Assembly: GCA_000970895.1 (NCBI GenBank)
Contig: JYHA01000084.1
Location: forward strand, 7-13,029
DNA length: 13,023 nt
Source of the DNA: Candidatus Arcanibacter lacustris
GTDB taxonomy: Bacteria; Pseudomonadota; Alphaproteobacteria; Rickettsiales; Arcanibacteraceae
Direction of reading: 5' to 3'
Part shown: positions 6,921 through 13,014 of the stretch, piece after piece
Position numbering within the stretch: position 1 is the stretch's first letter
Layout: every line of letters starts with the position of its first letter
Program-made: the position numbers and the translations under genes
The notes under the pieces: model-generated
Seen by the model: only the letters and a program-made list of their open reading frames with translations
Told to the model about the DNA's origin: nothing
Database searches by the model: none

Positions 6921-7463
6921 ATGATGCGTTTTAAAGATTTATATGAGAAACATATTACAAAAAGCTTGCAAAGCAAGTTTAATTATGTTAACCCAATGCA
7001 AATGCCTAAGATTTTGAAAATATCTATAAATATGGGTGTTGGTGAAGCTGTAGCAGATAGTAAGATTATCAATAATGCCGCTAATGATTTGGCTGCTATT
7101 GCTGCTCAAAAACCTGTTCTTACTTCAGCTAAGAAATCTATATCTACCTTTAAATTAAGGGAAAATATGAATATTGGTTGTAAAGTTACTTTAAGAAAGC
7201 AAAAAATGTATAGTTATTTAGAAAGACTAGTACTTATTGCTCTTCCTAGAGTTAGAGATTTTCGTGGTTTTACTATGAAGAGTTTTGATGGAAATGGTAA
7301 TTTTTCCTTTGGATTAAAAGAGCAAATTCTTTTCCCGGAAATTCATTACGATAAAGTTGATGTTACTAGAGGAATGGATGTAACGATTGTTACGAGTGCT
7401 AAAACAGATGCAGAAGCTAAAGAGTTGTTAGCTGGTTTCTATCTGCCATTTGTTGGAAATTAA
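6921..7463 (+). CDS. rplE: 50S ribosomal protein L5
   Basis: L5 belongs to the 5S rRNA complex of the 50S central protuberance and contacts the P-site tRNA. The 180-residue product has the usual length. Motifs are MRFKDLYEKHITKSL at the N-terminus, NPMQMPKILKISINMGVGEA, the AAQKPVLTSAKKSISTFKLR block with KVTLRKQKMYSYLERL, and the C-terminal RDFRGFTMKSFDGNGNFSFG and EQILFPEIHYD. Two adjacent ATG codons (6921 and 6924) are possible starts, and I give the first. The gene is intact and sits between two frameshifted neighbours. Confidence 0.97.
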   Translation: MMRFKDLYEKHITKSLQSKFNYVNPMQMPKILKISINMGVGEAVADSKIINNAANDLAAIAAQKPVLTSAKKSISTFKLRENMNIGCKVTLRKQKMYSYLERLVLIALPRVRDFRGFTMKSFDGNGNFSFGLKEQILFPEIHYDKVDVTRGMDVTIVTSAKTDAEAKELLAGFYLPFVGN

Positions 7464-7487
7464 ATATTTTAAGGATTATATTTTAAG

Positions 7488-7794
7488 ATGGCTAAAACAA
7501 GCTCAATACAAAAAAACAAAAAATAGAGAACGTAAAGTTAAACAATTTGCTTCTAGAAGAGCTGCTTTAAAAACAGTTGTGATGGACAGGGATCTTTCAA
7601 TGAGAGAAAGATTTGAGGCGCAAATTAAATTAGCTGCTCTTCCTAGAAATGGTGCTAAAACCCGTGTAAGAAATAGGTGTGAATTATCAGGCAGACCTCG
7701 TTCATTTTATAGAAAGTTCAAACTTTCTCGCATAGCTTTGAGAGATCTAGCTGCGATTGGTCAAATCCCTGGTATGACAAAATCTAGTTGGTAA
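7488..7794 (+). CDS. rpsN: 30S ribosomal protein S14, apparent +1 frameshift near the 5' end
   Basis: S14 is a late-assembly head protein of the 30S subunit. The natural start is the ATG at 7488 (MAKTSSIQKNK), but read directly it meets TAG at 7524-7526 after 12 residues. The A run at 7518-7523 has six bases. With five, the frame becomes KNKNRERKVKQFASRRAAL and runs to TAA 7792-7794, giving exactly 101 residues, the usual length of the zinc-free S14 type. The C-terminus contains NRCELSGRPRSFYRKF and IGQIPGMTKSSW, and no CXXC pairs. An uninterrupted frame does extend upstream to 7450, but its N-terminus lies within rplE and does not resemble S14. Confidence 0.9.
7518..7523 (+). other. A6 tract, apparent single-base insertion in rpsN
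   Basis: Six A between C7517 and T7524. Five would keep the S14 frame open, whereas six creates an immediate TAG at 7524-7526. A second A tract of seven lies just upstream at 7510-7516 and is in frame. Confidence 0.75.
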
Positions 7795-7809
7795 AAAGGA
7801 GATATTTAC

Positions 7810-8205
7810 ATGCTTACAGATTCTTTAGCAGATATGCTAACTCGTATTCGTAATGGTCAAAGAGCTAAGTTGTCCTATGTGACAGCTCCTTTGTCAAGAT
7901 TATCCGCTGATGTTTTAGAAGTGTTAAAAACAGAAGGATATATTAGAGAATATTCGACAACAGAAATAAGAAAAAATATTTCTGAAATAAAAATTGAATT
8001 AAAATATAATCACGGAATTCCCGTAATTAAGAAAATTGATAGAGTTTCTAAGCCTGGAAGAAGAGTTTATTCTTCTATAGCAAATTTAGCTACATATTAT
8101 AATGGACTTGGTATATCAATATTATCTACTTCACGTGGTATTATGTCCGATTATGATGCTCGTCTTGCTAATATTGGCGGCGAAGTTCTTTGTACAGTAT
8201 TTTAG
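7810..8205 (+). CDS. rpsH: 30S ribosomal protein S8
   Basis: S8 is a primary 16S rRNA-binding protein of the 30S platform and, in E. coli, the autogenous regulator of the spc operon. The 131-residue product has the expected length. It shows LTDSLADMLTRIRNGQRAK at the N-terminus, VLKTEGYIREY in the middle and KRISKPGRR-like VSKPGRRVYSS. The C-terminal RNA-binding block GLGISILSTSRGIMSDYDAR ends in GGEVLCTVF. A well-placed AGGAGAT lies upstream, and its own end carries AGGAG for rplF. I did not identify an S8-binding regulatory mimic upstream of rplE. Confidence 0.97.
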   Translation: MLTDSLADMLTRIRNGQRAKLSYVTAPLSRLSADVLEVLKTEGYIREYSTTEIRKNISEIKIELKYNHGIPVIKKIDRVSKPGRRVYSSIANLATYYNGLGISILSTSRGIMSDYDARLANIGGEVLCTVF

Positions 8206-8214
8206 GAGAAAAAA

Positions 8215-8748
8215 ATGTCTCGAGTTGGTAAGTTACCAATCCCACTTCCTACTGGCACTAAAGTTAATATTACTGAAAATAATATTAATGTTCAGGGTAA
8301 GCTTGGTGAATTAAAATTAGATTATCGTAATGAAGTAACTGTTACTCAAAGCGATGAGAAAATATTTGTAAAACCTGCAAATGATAGTAAAATCGCAAGA
8401 GCTATGTGGGGTCTTACTAGAAGTTTGATCTTTAATATGGTTAAGGGTGTTACTGAGGGTTTTCAAGCAAGATTAGAAGTTAATGGCGTTGGTTATCGTT
8501 GCGCTGTTGATGGTAGAATTCTAACGATGTTTTTGGGATATAGTCATGAAATAAAATATCTGATTCCTGAATCTATTGAAATAAAATGTGAAAAGCCTAC
8601 CTTACTTGTTATTTCTGGCGCTGACAAACAAAAAGTTGGTCAAGTTGCTGCACTTATTCGTTCTTTGAGAAAACCAGAACCTTATAAAGGTAAGGGTATT
8701 AAGCACGAAGGTGAGAAGATAATACGTAAAGAAGGCAAGAAAAAGTAA
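8215..8748 (+). CDS. rplF: 50S ribosomal protein L6
   Basis: L6 lies near the base of the L7/L12 stalk, close to the factor-binding site. The 177-residue product matches the family length. It begins MSRVGKLPIPLPTGTKVNIT, contains MWGLTRSLIFNMVKGVTEGF and the central LEVNGVGYRCAVDGRIL, and ends with the signature KPEPYKGKGIKHEGEKIIRKEGKKK tail needed for 23S binding. AGGAG overlaps the rpsH stop and gives a well-spaced ribosome binding site. rplR follows after 14 nt. Confidence 0.97.
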   Translation: MSRVGKLPIPLPTGTKVNITENNINVQGKLGELKLDYRNEVTVTQSDEKIFVKPANDSKIARAMWGLTRSLIFNMVKGVTEGFQARLEVNGVGYRCAVDGRILTMFLGYSHEIKYLIPESIEIKCEKPTLLVISGADKQKVGQVAALIRSLRKPEPYKGKGIKHEGEKIIRKEGKKK

Positions 8749-8762
8749 TTAGGTAAAATATT

Positions 8763-9129
8763 ATGTTAAAAACATTGCAGCTATTTAGACGTCGTAAAGA
8801 AAGAACAAGATTGTCTATAAAAAAACTAAATAAGGGCAAAAGAGTTCGTTTTAGTGTTTATAGATCAAATAATCATATTTATGCACAAATCATTGATGAT
8901 TTTAATTCAATAACATTAGTTTCTGCGTCTACTATAGACAAAGAAATTAAGGGTGCGATTGAAAAAACATCTGATGTTGAAGCTGCTAAAAAAAGTAGGG
9001 TCTTTAATAGCAAAACGAGCTAAGGATGCTAATATTACACAAGTAGTATTTGACAAAGGTGGTTATGTATATCATGGACGTGTTAAGGCCTTAGCTGAGG
9101 CTGCGCGCTTTGGTGGTTTAGAATTTTAA
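8763..9129 (+). CDS. rplR: 50S ribosomal protein L18, apparent +1 frameshift in the last third
   Basis: L18 brings 5S rRNA into the 50S subunit. The direct frame gives 86 residues, with RRRKERTRLSIKKL and RVRFSVYRSNNHIYAQIIDD recognisable, but turns atypical after EAAKK and stops at 9021-9023. The A run at 8988-8994 has seven bases. With six the frame reads AAKKVGSLIAKRAKDANI, then TQVVFDKGGYVYHGRVKALA and EAARFGGLEF, ending at TAA 9127-9129. The repaired product has 121 residues, normal for L18, and restores its 5S-binding C-terminal half. Without repair a 141-nt gap would precede rpsE; with it the gap is 35 nt. Truncation of this essential protein would probably not be tolerated. Confidence 0.92.
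8988..8994 (+). other. A7 tract, apparent single-base insertion in rplR
   Basis: Seven A between T8987 and G8995. Six would keep L18 in frame through to 9129. The downstream sequence encodes 45 family-typical residues in the shifted frame, so the location of the indel is well constrained. Confidence 0.82.
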
Positions 9130-9164
9130 TTAGTTTATTTAATAGCGCGGAGTATATTTAAGTG

Positions 9165-9713
9165 ATGGCAAAAAATCATTCAACTGATAATAATCAAAAT
9201 AGTGATTCAGAGATCAAGGAAATTCTTGTCTCAATTAATAGGGTTGCAAAAGTAGTAAAAGGTGGTAGACGCTTTAGTTTTGCAGCTGTTGTAGTTGTTG
9301 GTGATGGTAAGGGTCGTGTAGGATTTGGTCTTGGTAAGGCTAAAGAAGTCATGGATGCTAAAACTAAGGCTACTCAAGAAGCAAAAAAATCAATGATTAG
9401 AGTTTTCCTAAGAGAAGGTAGAACATTACATCATGATTTAGTAGGTCATTTTGGCGCTGGTAAAGTAGTGTTACGTTCTGCAAAACCTGGTACTGGTATT
9501 ATTGCAGGTGGGCCTATGCGTGCCATATTTGATGCGCTTGGTGTTCATGATATTGTAGCTAAATCTACTGGTTCTTCTAACGTGCATAACATGGTTAGAG
9601 CAACTTTTGACGCTCTAAATAATTTAAGTTCACCAAAACAAGTAGCTGAAAGACGCGGTAAAAAAATTGGTGAAATTATTGAAAGACGTGAATCAGTTGA
9701 AGTAAGGAAATAA
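9165..9713 (+). CDS. rpsE: 30S ribosomal protein S5
   Basis: S5 is a 30S protein of the mRNA entry channel and contributes to decoding accuracy. From the ATG at 9165 the product has 182 residues. A GTG one codon earlier (9162) is an alternative, because the GGAG at 9149-9152 is 9 nt from the GTG and 12 nt from the ATG. A polar, unconserved N-terminal stretch of about 25 residues precedes the double-stranded RNA-binding-like domain RVAKVVKGGRRFSFAAVVVV. Further motifs are GDGKGRVGFGLGKAKEV, HFGAGKVVLRSAKPGTGII, AGGPMRAIFDALGVHDIVAK and GSSNVHNMVRATFDAL. It overlaps nothing and is followed by rpmD after 5 nt. Confidence 0.97.
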   Translation: MAKNHSTDNNQNSDSEIKEILVSINRVAKVVKGGRRFSFAAVVVVGDGKGRVGFGLGKAKEVMDAKTKATQEAKKSMIRVFLREGRTLHHDLVGHFGAGKVVLRSAKPGTGIIAGGPMRAIFDALGVHDIVAKSTGSSNVHNMVRATFDALNNLSSPKQVAERRGKKIGEIIERRESVEVRK

Positions 9714-9718
9714 ATATC

Positions 9719-9913
9719 ATGGCTAATAAAACTAATAAGTTAAAAGTAACTCAAGTAGCAAGTCCAATTGGTAGAAATAAAAAGCAACGTGCTATTTTAA
9801 TAGGGCTTGGTTTAAATAAAATTGATCGTCAAAAAACACTAGAAGATACAGCTTCAATTAGAGGAATGGTAACGAAAGTTTCTCATTTAGTTGTTATGCA
9901 AGAATGTAAATAA
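9719..9913 (+). CDS. rpmD: 50S ribosomal protein L30
   Basis: L30 is a small, non-universal 50S protein binding 23S rRNA. The 64-residue product has the usual length and shows LKVTQVASPIGRNKKQRAIL, the helical IGLGLNKIDRQKTLEDTASI, and RGMVTKVSHLVVMQE at the end. AAGG inside the end of rpsE, 11 nt before the ATG, acts as ribosome binding site. Its place between S5 and L15 is the standard spc order. Some reduced genomes lose this gene, but here it is intact. Confidence 0.95.
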   Translation: MANKTNKLKVTQVASPIGRNKKQRAILIGLGLNKIDRQKTLEDTASIRGMVTKVSHLVVMQECK

Positions 9914-9941
9914 GCGATAAATAATATAAAGGTTTTTAAAA

Positions 9942-10400
9942 ATGAAAATTTCTGATTTAAGAGATAATCCTGGAGCTAGAAAAAAAGCTAAATTATTGGG
10001 TAGAGGTATCGGTTCTGGTAAAGGAAAAACTTCTGGTAGAGGTGGTAAAGGACAAACTGCTCGTAGTGGTGTTGCTATTAATGGTTTTGAAGGTGGACAA
10101 ACTCCAATTCACAGAAGATTGCCTAAAAGAGGATTTAATAGTCTTAATAATGAGAAAATTGATATCGTAAATTTAGGTCAAATTCAGATCTTTATCGATA
10201 ATGGTAAATTACCAGCTAAGGGCCTTATTTCTAAGAGCAACTTAGTTGAAGCAAGTTTAGTTCAAAATCTAAAAAGAAGAGTTAAATTACTTGCTCAAGG
10301 TGAGTTAACTTCTAAAGTAGATTTAGAAGTAGATTTCGTATCTGACGCTGCAAGTGAAGCTGTTGCTAAACTTGGCGGCAATGTAATTAAGTTATCCTAA
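9942..10400 (+). CDS. rplO: 50S ribosomal protein L15
   Basis: L15 is a late-assembly 50S protein with a long basic, glycine-rich N-terminal extension that penetrates 23S rRNA. The extension is clear: LGRGIGSGKGKTSGRGGKGQ, then FEGGQTPIHRRLPKRGFN. The globular C-terminal domain has SKSNLVEASLVQNLKRRVKLLAQGEL and ends in SEAVAKLGGNVIKL. The 152 residues fit the family. The gap of 28 nt before it and the 28 nt after it carry only AAAGG-type ribosome binding sites, with no terminator. Confidence 0.97.
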   Translation: MKISDLRDNPGARKKAKLLGRGIGSGKGKTSGRGGKGQTARSGVAINGFEGGQTPIHRRLPKRGFNSLNNEKIDIVNLGQIQIFIDNGKLPAKGLISKSNLVEASLVQNLKRRVKLLAQGELTSKVDLEVDFVSDAASEAVAKLGGNVIKLS

Positions 10401-10428
10401 TATATTGATATAAAGGCTTTTATAAAAT

Positions 10429-11763
10429 ATGGCTAATCCTTCTAATACAGGTTTTGATTTATCCATTTTATCTAAAGCCCATGAGCTTAAAAGTAGAATA
10501 TTTTTTACTATTATGGCTTTAATTGTCTGCAGAATAGGTTCTTATATACCTATTCCTGGGGTCAATCCTTCTGTTCTATCTGATATTGCTGCGCAAAATT
10601 CTCAAGGCATACTTGGCATGTTTAACATGTTATCAGGTGGTTCTTTGGGAAGGATGTCGATATTTGCTTTAGCTATCATGCCTTATATTACTGCATCTAT
10701 TATTATGCAGCTTATGACTGTTCTATCTCCAACATTAGAAGCAATCAAAAAAGAAGGCGAGTCAGGTAAGAAAAAGATCAATCAATTAACAAGATATGCA
10801 ACTGTTGTTCTTTCTGCTTTCCAAGGATTTGGTATTGCTGTGAGTTTAGAAGCATTAGTTGCAGGTGGTGCATCTGTTGTTCCTGATCCTGGTATGTTCT
10901 TTAGAATAACTACGGTGGTTAGTCTTTCATGTGGCACATTATTGCTAATGTGGATTGGTGAGCAGATTACTTCTAAGGGAATTGGTAATGGTACTTCTTT
11001 AATTATTTTTACAGGTATTGTTGCGGAATTTCCAAGTGCAATTATAAAATTATTAGAACTTGGTAGAGCGGGCGCTATATCACCATTTTTAGTTTTGTTA
11101 CTATTTGTTTTTGTAGTAGGGCTTATTGGTTTTGTAGTTTTCATGGAAAGAGCTCAAAGAAGAATTTTGGTGCAATATCCAAAGCGTCAAGTTGGCAATA
11201 AAATTTATGGAGGTGAGGGGTCTCATCTACCATTGAAGTTAAATACTTCTGGTGTAATTCCGCCAATTTTTGCTAATGCGATATTGTTGTTTCCTTTAAC
11301 TATTGCTAATTTTACAAAAAATGATGCTTCTGGTATCTTAAATACTATTACATCTTATTTAGCTCATGGGAAGCCTCTATATATTTTATTATATATTTCA
11401 TTTATTGTGTTCTTCTGTTTCTTCTATACAGCTATTGTATTTAATCCAACAGAGACTGCTGATAATTTAAAAAAATATGGTGGAATTGTACCTGGCAGAA
11501 AACCTGGTAAAAACACAGCTGATTATCTTGATTTTATTTTAACAAGACTTACAGTAATTGGTGCTTTTTATATATCTGTTGTTTGTGCTTTACCTGAAGT
11601 TTTAATGGCTCATTATACTATTCCTTTTTATCTTGGTGGAACTAGTATTTTGATCGTGGTAAATGTTGTAATTGACACTATGTCTCAAGTTCAAACTCAT
11701 CTCTTTAGTTATCAATATGAAGGGTTGATTAAGAAAGCTAAGTTAAGAGACAAAAAGCTATGA
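10429..11763 (+). CDS. secY: Preprotein translocase subunit SecY
   Basis: SecY is the channel-forming core of the SecYEG translocon in the inner membrane. It passes unfolded preproteins driven by SecA and inserts membrane proteins from the ribosome. The 444-residue product shows the expected ten hydrophobic segments, roughly at 24-42, 76-96, 123-143, 158-178, 188-206, 217-239, 278-296, 317-338, 372-391 and 398-418. Signature blocks are IPIPGVNP after the first segment, MPYITASIIMQL in the second, the cytosolic loop PKRQVGNKIYGGEGSHLPLK at 251-270, and VPGRKPG with the ribosome/SecA-contacting C5 loop near 342-368. There is no cleavable signal peptide, as is usual. It overlaps adk by 4 bases (ATGA). 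Confidence 0.97.
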   Translation: MANPSNTGFDLSILSKAHELKSRIFFTIMALIVCRIGSYIPIPGVNPSVLSDIAAQNSQGILGMFNMLSGGSLGRMSIFALAIMPYITASIIMQLMTVLSPTLEAIKKEGESGKKKINQLTRYATVVLSAFQGFGIAVSLEALVAGGASVVPDPGMFFRITTVVSLSCGTLLLMWIGEQITSKGIGNGTSLIIFTGIVAEFPSAIIKLLELGRAGAISPFLVLLLFVFVVGLIGFVVFMERAQRRILVQYPKRQVGNKIYGGEGSHLPLKLNTSGVIPPIFANAILLFPLTIANFTKNDASGILNTITSYLAHGKPLYILLYISFIVFFCFFYTAIVFNPTETADNLKKYGGIVPGRKPGKNTADYLDFILTRLTVIGAFYISVVCALPEVLMAHYTIPFYLGGTSILIVVNVVIDTMSQVQTHLFSYQYEGLIKKAKLRDKKL

Positions 11764-12227
11764 ATCTGATTTTTTTAGGTCCTCCAGGATCTGGTAAGGG
11801 TACTCAATCTCTGATGCTTGAGAAGTTATTAAATGTGCCTAAGCTTTCTACTGGAGAGTTACTGAGAAAAGCAGTTGATGAAGGTACTGAAATTGGTTTG
11901 AAGATTAAATCAATAATTGAAAATGGTGATTTTGTTTCTGATGAGATAGTTATTAATATGTTGAGTGAAAAGCTCAATAATGGTGACTGTAGCAATGGTT
12001 TTATTTTGGATGGATTTCCAAGAACTATAGAACAAGCCAAAGCCTTGGATATATTACTTGCTGATATTGATAAAAAAATAGATGCTGTATTGGAATTAAA
12101 GGTTGATGAACAAGTTTTAATAGATCGTATTTCTGGTAGGTTTAATTGTGCTGATTGTGGCGCGGCCTATAATGAAAAGTCTAATAGCCCAAAAGTTGCA
12201 GGTATTTGTGATCAATGTGGTGGTTAA
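11760..12227 (+). CDS. adk: Adenylate kinase, 3' part missing at a junction
   Basis: Adenylate kinase interconverts ATP + AMP and 2 ADP in the cytoplasm. The P-loop GPPGSGKGTQ is at residues 7-16, the AMP-binding STGELLR at about 30-36 and the hinge-side LDGFPRTIEQA near 83-93. The LID domain carries Cys130, Cys133, Cys150 and Cys153, the pattern of zinc-binding LIDs. The sequence stops after CDQCGG at a TAA (12225-12227) that belongs to the joined fusA sequence, not to adk. About 60 C-terminal residues, including the rest of the LID and the closing helices with catalytic arginines, are absent. The ATGA overlap with secY and its position are normal for alphaproteobacteria, so the gene itself is probably real and intact in the organism. 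Confidence 0.93.
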   Translation: MNLIFLGPPGSGKGTQSLMLEKLLNVPKLSTGELLRKAVDEGTEIGLKIKSIIENGDFVSDEIVINMLSEKLNNGDCSNGFILDGFPRTIEQAKALDILLADIDKKIDAVLELKVDEQVLIDRISGRFNCADCGAAYNEKSNSPKVAGICDQCGG

Positions 12228-12228
12228 A
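12216..12228. other. adk-fusA junction
   Basis: On the left the sequence is in frame with the adenylate kinase LID domain (CDQCGG). On the right it is in frame with EF-G (KGMGELHLEI), shifted by one base. The exact crossover cannot be fixed, because a few bases around GGTGGTTAAAGG could belong to either gene. No insertion sequence, inverted repeat or direct repeat is visible here. Confidence 0.85.
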
Positions 12229-12951
12229 GGGATGGGTGAATTACATCTTGAAATTATCGTTGATAGAATGAGAAGAGAGTTTAAAGTTGAAGCAAATATT
12301 GGTGCTCCACAAGTAGCTTATAGAGAAACTATCACAAAATCAGCTGAAATTGATTATACTCATAAAAAACAATCTGGTGGTGCTGGTCAGTTTGCTAGAA
12401 TTAAATTAGTATTTGAGCCGCTTGAAACTGGTCAAGGATTCCAATTTGAAAGTAAAATTGTTGGTGGTGCAGTGCCTAAAGAATATATACCTGGTGTTGA
12501 AAAGGGTCTAACTGCAGCAAAAGAATCGGGAGTTGTTGCTGGATTCCCTATGATTGATTTTAAAGCTACCTTAATAGACGGTGCTTATCACGATGTGGAT
12601 TCAAGTGTAATGGCGTTTGAGATTGCAGCAAAAACTGCATATAAAGAAGGTATCGCAAAGGCTGCTCCAAGATTATTGGAGCCAGTTATGAAAGTTGAAG
12701 TTGTAACCCCTGAAGAATATATGGGTGATATTATAGGCGATATTAATAGTCGCCGTGGTCAAATTAGTGGTATGGAACCAAGAGGTAATGCGCAAGTTAT
12801 TAATGCATCAGTTCCTTTATCTGCAATGTTTGGTTATGTTAATACTTTGAGATCCATGTCTCAAGGTAGAGCGCAATATACAATGATTTTTTCTCATTAT
12901 GATCAAGTGCCTCAGGCAATTGCAGATGAGATTAAGTCTAAAGCTAGTTAA
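12220..12951 (+). CDS. fusA: Elongation factor G, C-terminal third only
   Basis: EF-G is the GTPase that translocates tRNA and mRNA after peptide-bond formation. This fragment has 243 codons, against about 690-700 for the family. It starts within domain III at VVKGMGELHLEIIVDRM and runs through domain IV, with THKKQSGGAGQFAR and the tip loop GAYHDVDSS that reaches the decoding centre. Domain V follows, with EPVMKVEVVTPEEYMGDIIG and PLSAMFGYVNTLRSMSQGRA. The stop is at 12949-12951. The GTPase domain and domain II are missing, so the fragment as shown is not a functional factor. It has no start of its own: the upstream open frame back to 12148 is adk in another frame. Following tuf after 28 nt is the classical fusA-tuf order. 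Confidence 0.95.
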   Translation: MVKGMGELHLEIIVDRMRREFKVEANIGAPQVAYRETITKSAEIDYTHKKQSGGAGQFARIKLVFEPLETGQGFQFESKIVGGAVPKEYIPGVEKGLTAAKESGVVAGFPMIDFKATLIDGAYHDVDSSVMAFEIAAKTAYKEGIAKAAPRLLEPVMKVEVVTPEEYMGDIIGDINSRRGQISGMEPRGNAQVINASVPLSAMFGYVNTLRSMSQGRAQYTMIFSHYDQVPQAIADEIKSKAS

Positions 12952-12968
12952 TTATTAAATATTAAATC

Positions 12969-12974
12969 GGAGAT
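12969..12974 (+). promoter_or_regulatory. Ribosome binding site for tuf (second copy of the start)
   Basis: GGAGAT ends 5 nt before the ATG at 12980, in the 28-nt spacer after the fusA stop. It shows what probably precedes the tuf gene at position 6, whose upstream region is cut off by the window start. Confidence 0.7.
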
Positions 12975-13014
12975 AAAAAATGGGAAAGAGTAAGTTTGAG
13001 AGAAATAAGCCGCA
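12975..13014 (+). repeat. Terminal direct repeat, right copy
   Basis: An exact copy of positions 1-40, directly after the fusA-tuf spacer. Nine further bases follow that do not continue the match, so the window is almost, but not exactly, circularly closed. Confidence 0.9.

Noticed and set aside
7450..7487. N-terminal extension of S14 overlapping rplE
   Set aside because: The leader residues do not resemble S14. The true start at 7488 is one frame away and is explained by a single extra A.
8102..8314. Plus-strand 70-codon frame across the rpsH-rplF boundary
   Set aside because: It is an out-of-frame shadow of two well-conserved ribosomal-protein genes. The 3303-3485 frame inside rplB is rejected for the same reason.
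12148..12219. Start of a shortened EF-G at 12148
   Set aside because: These codons are adenylate kinase read in the wrong frame, and EF-G similarity begins only at about 12220.
11760..12951. Adenylate kinase-EF-G fusion protein
   Set aside because: The two parts are in different frames and a TAA stops adk right after the junction, so no chimeric protein is encoded.
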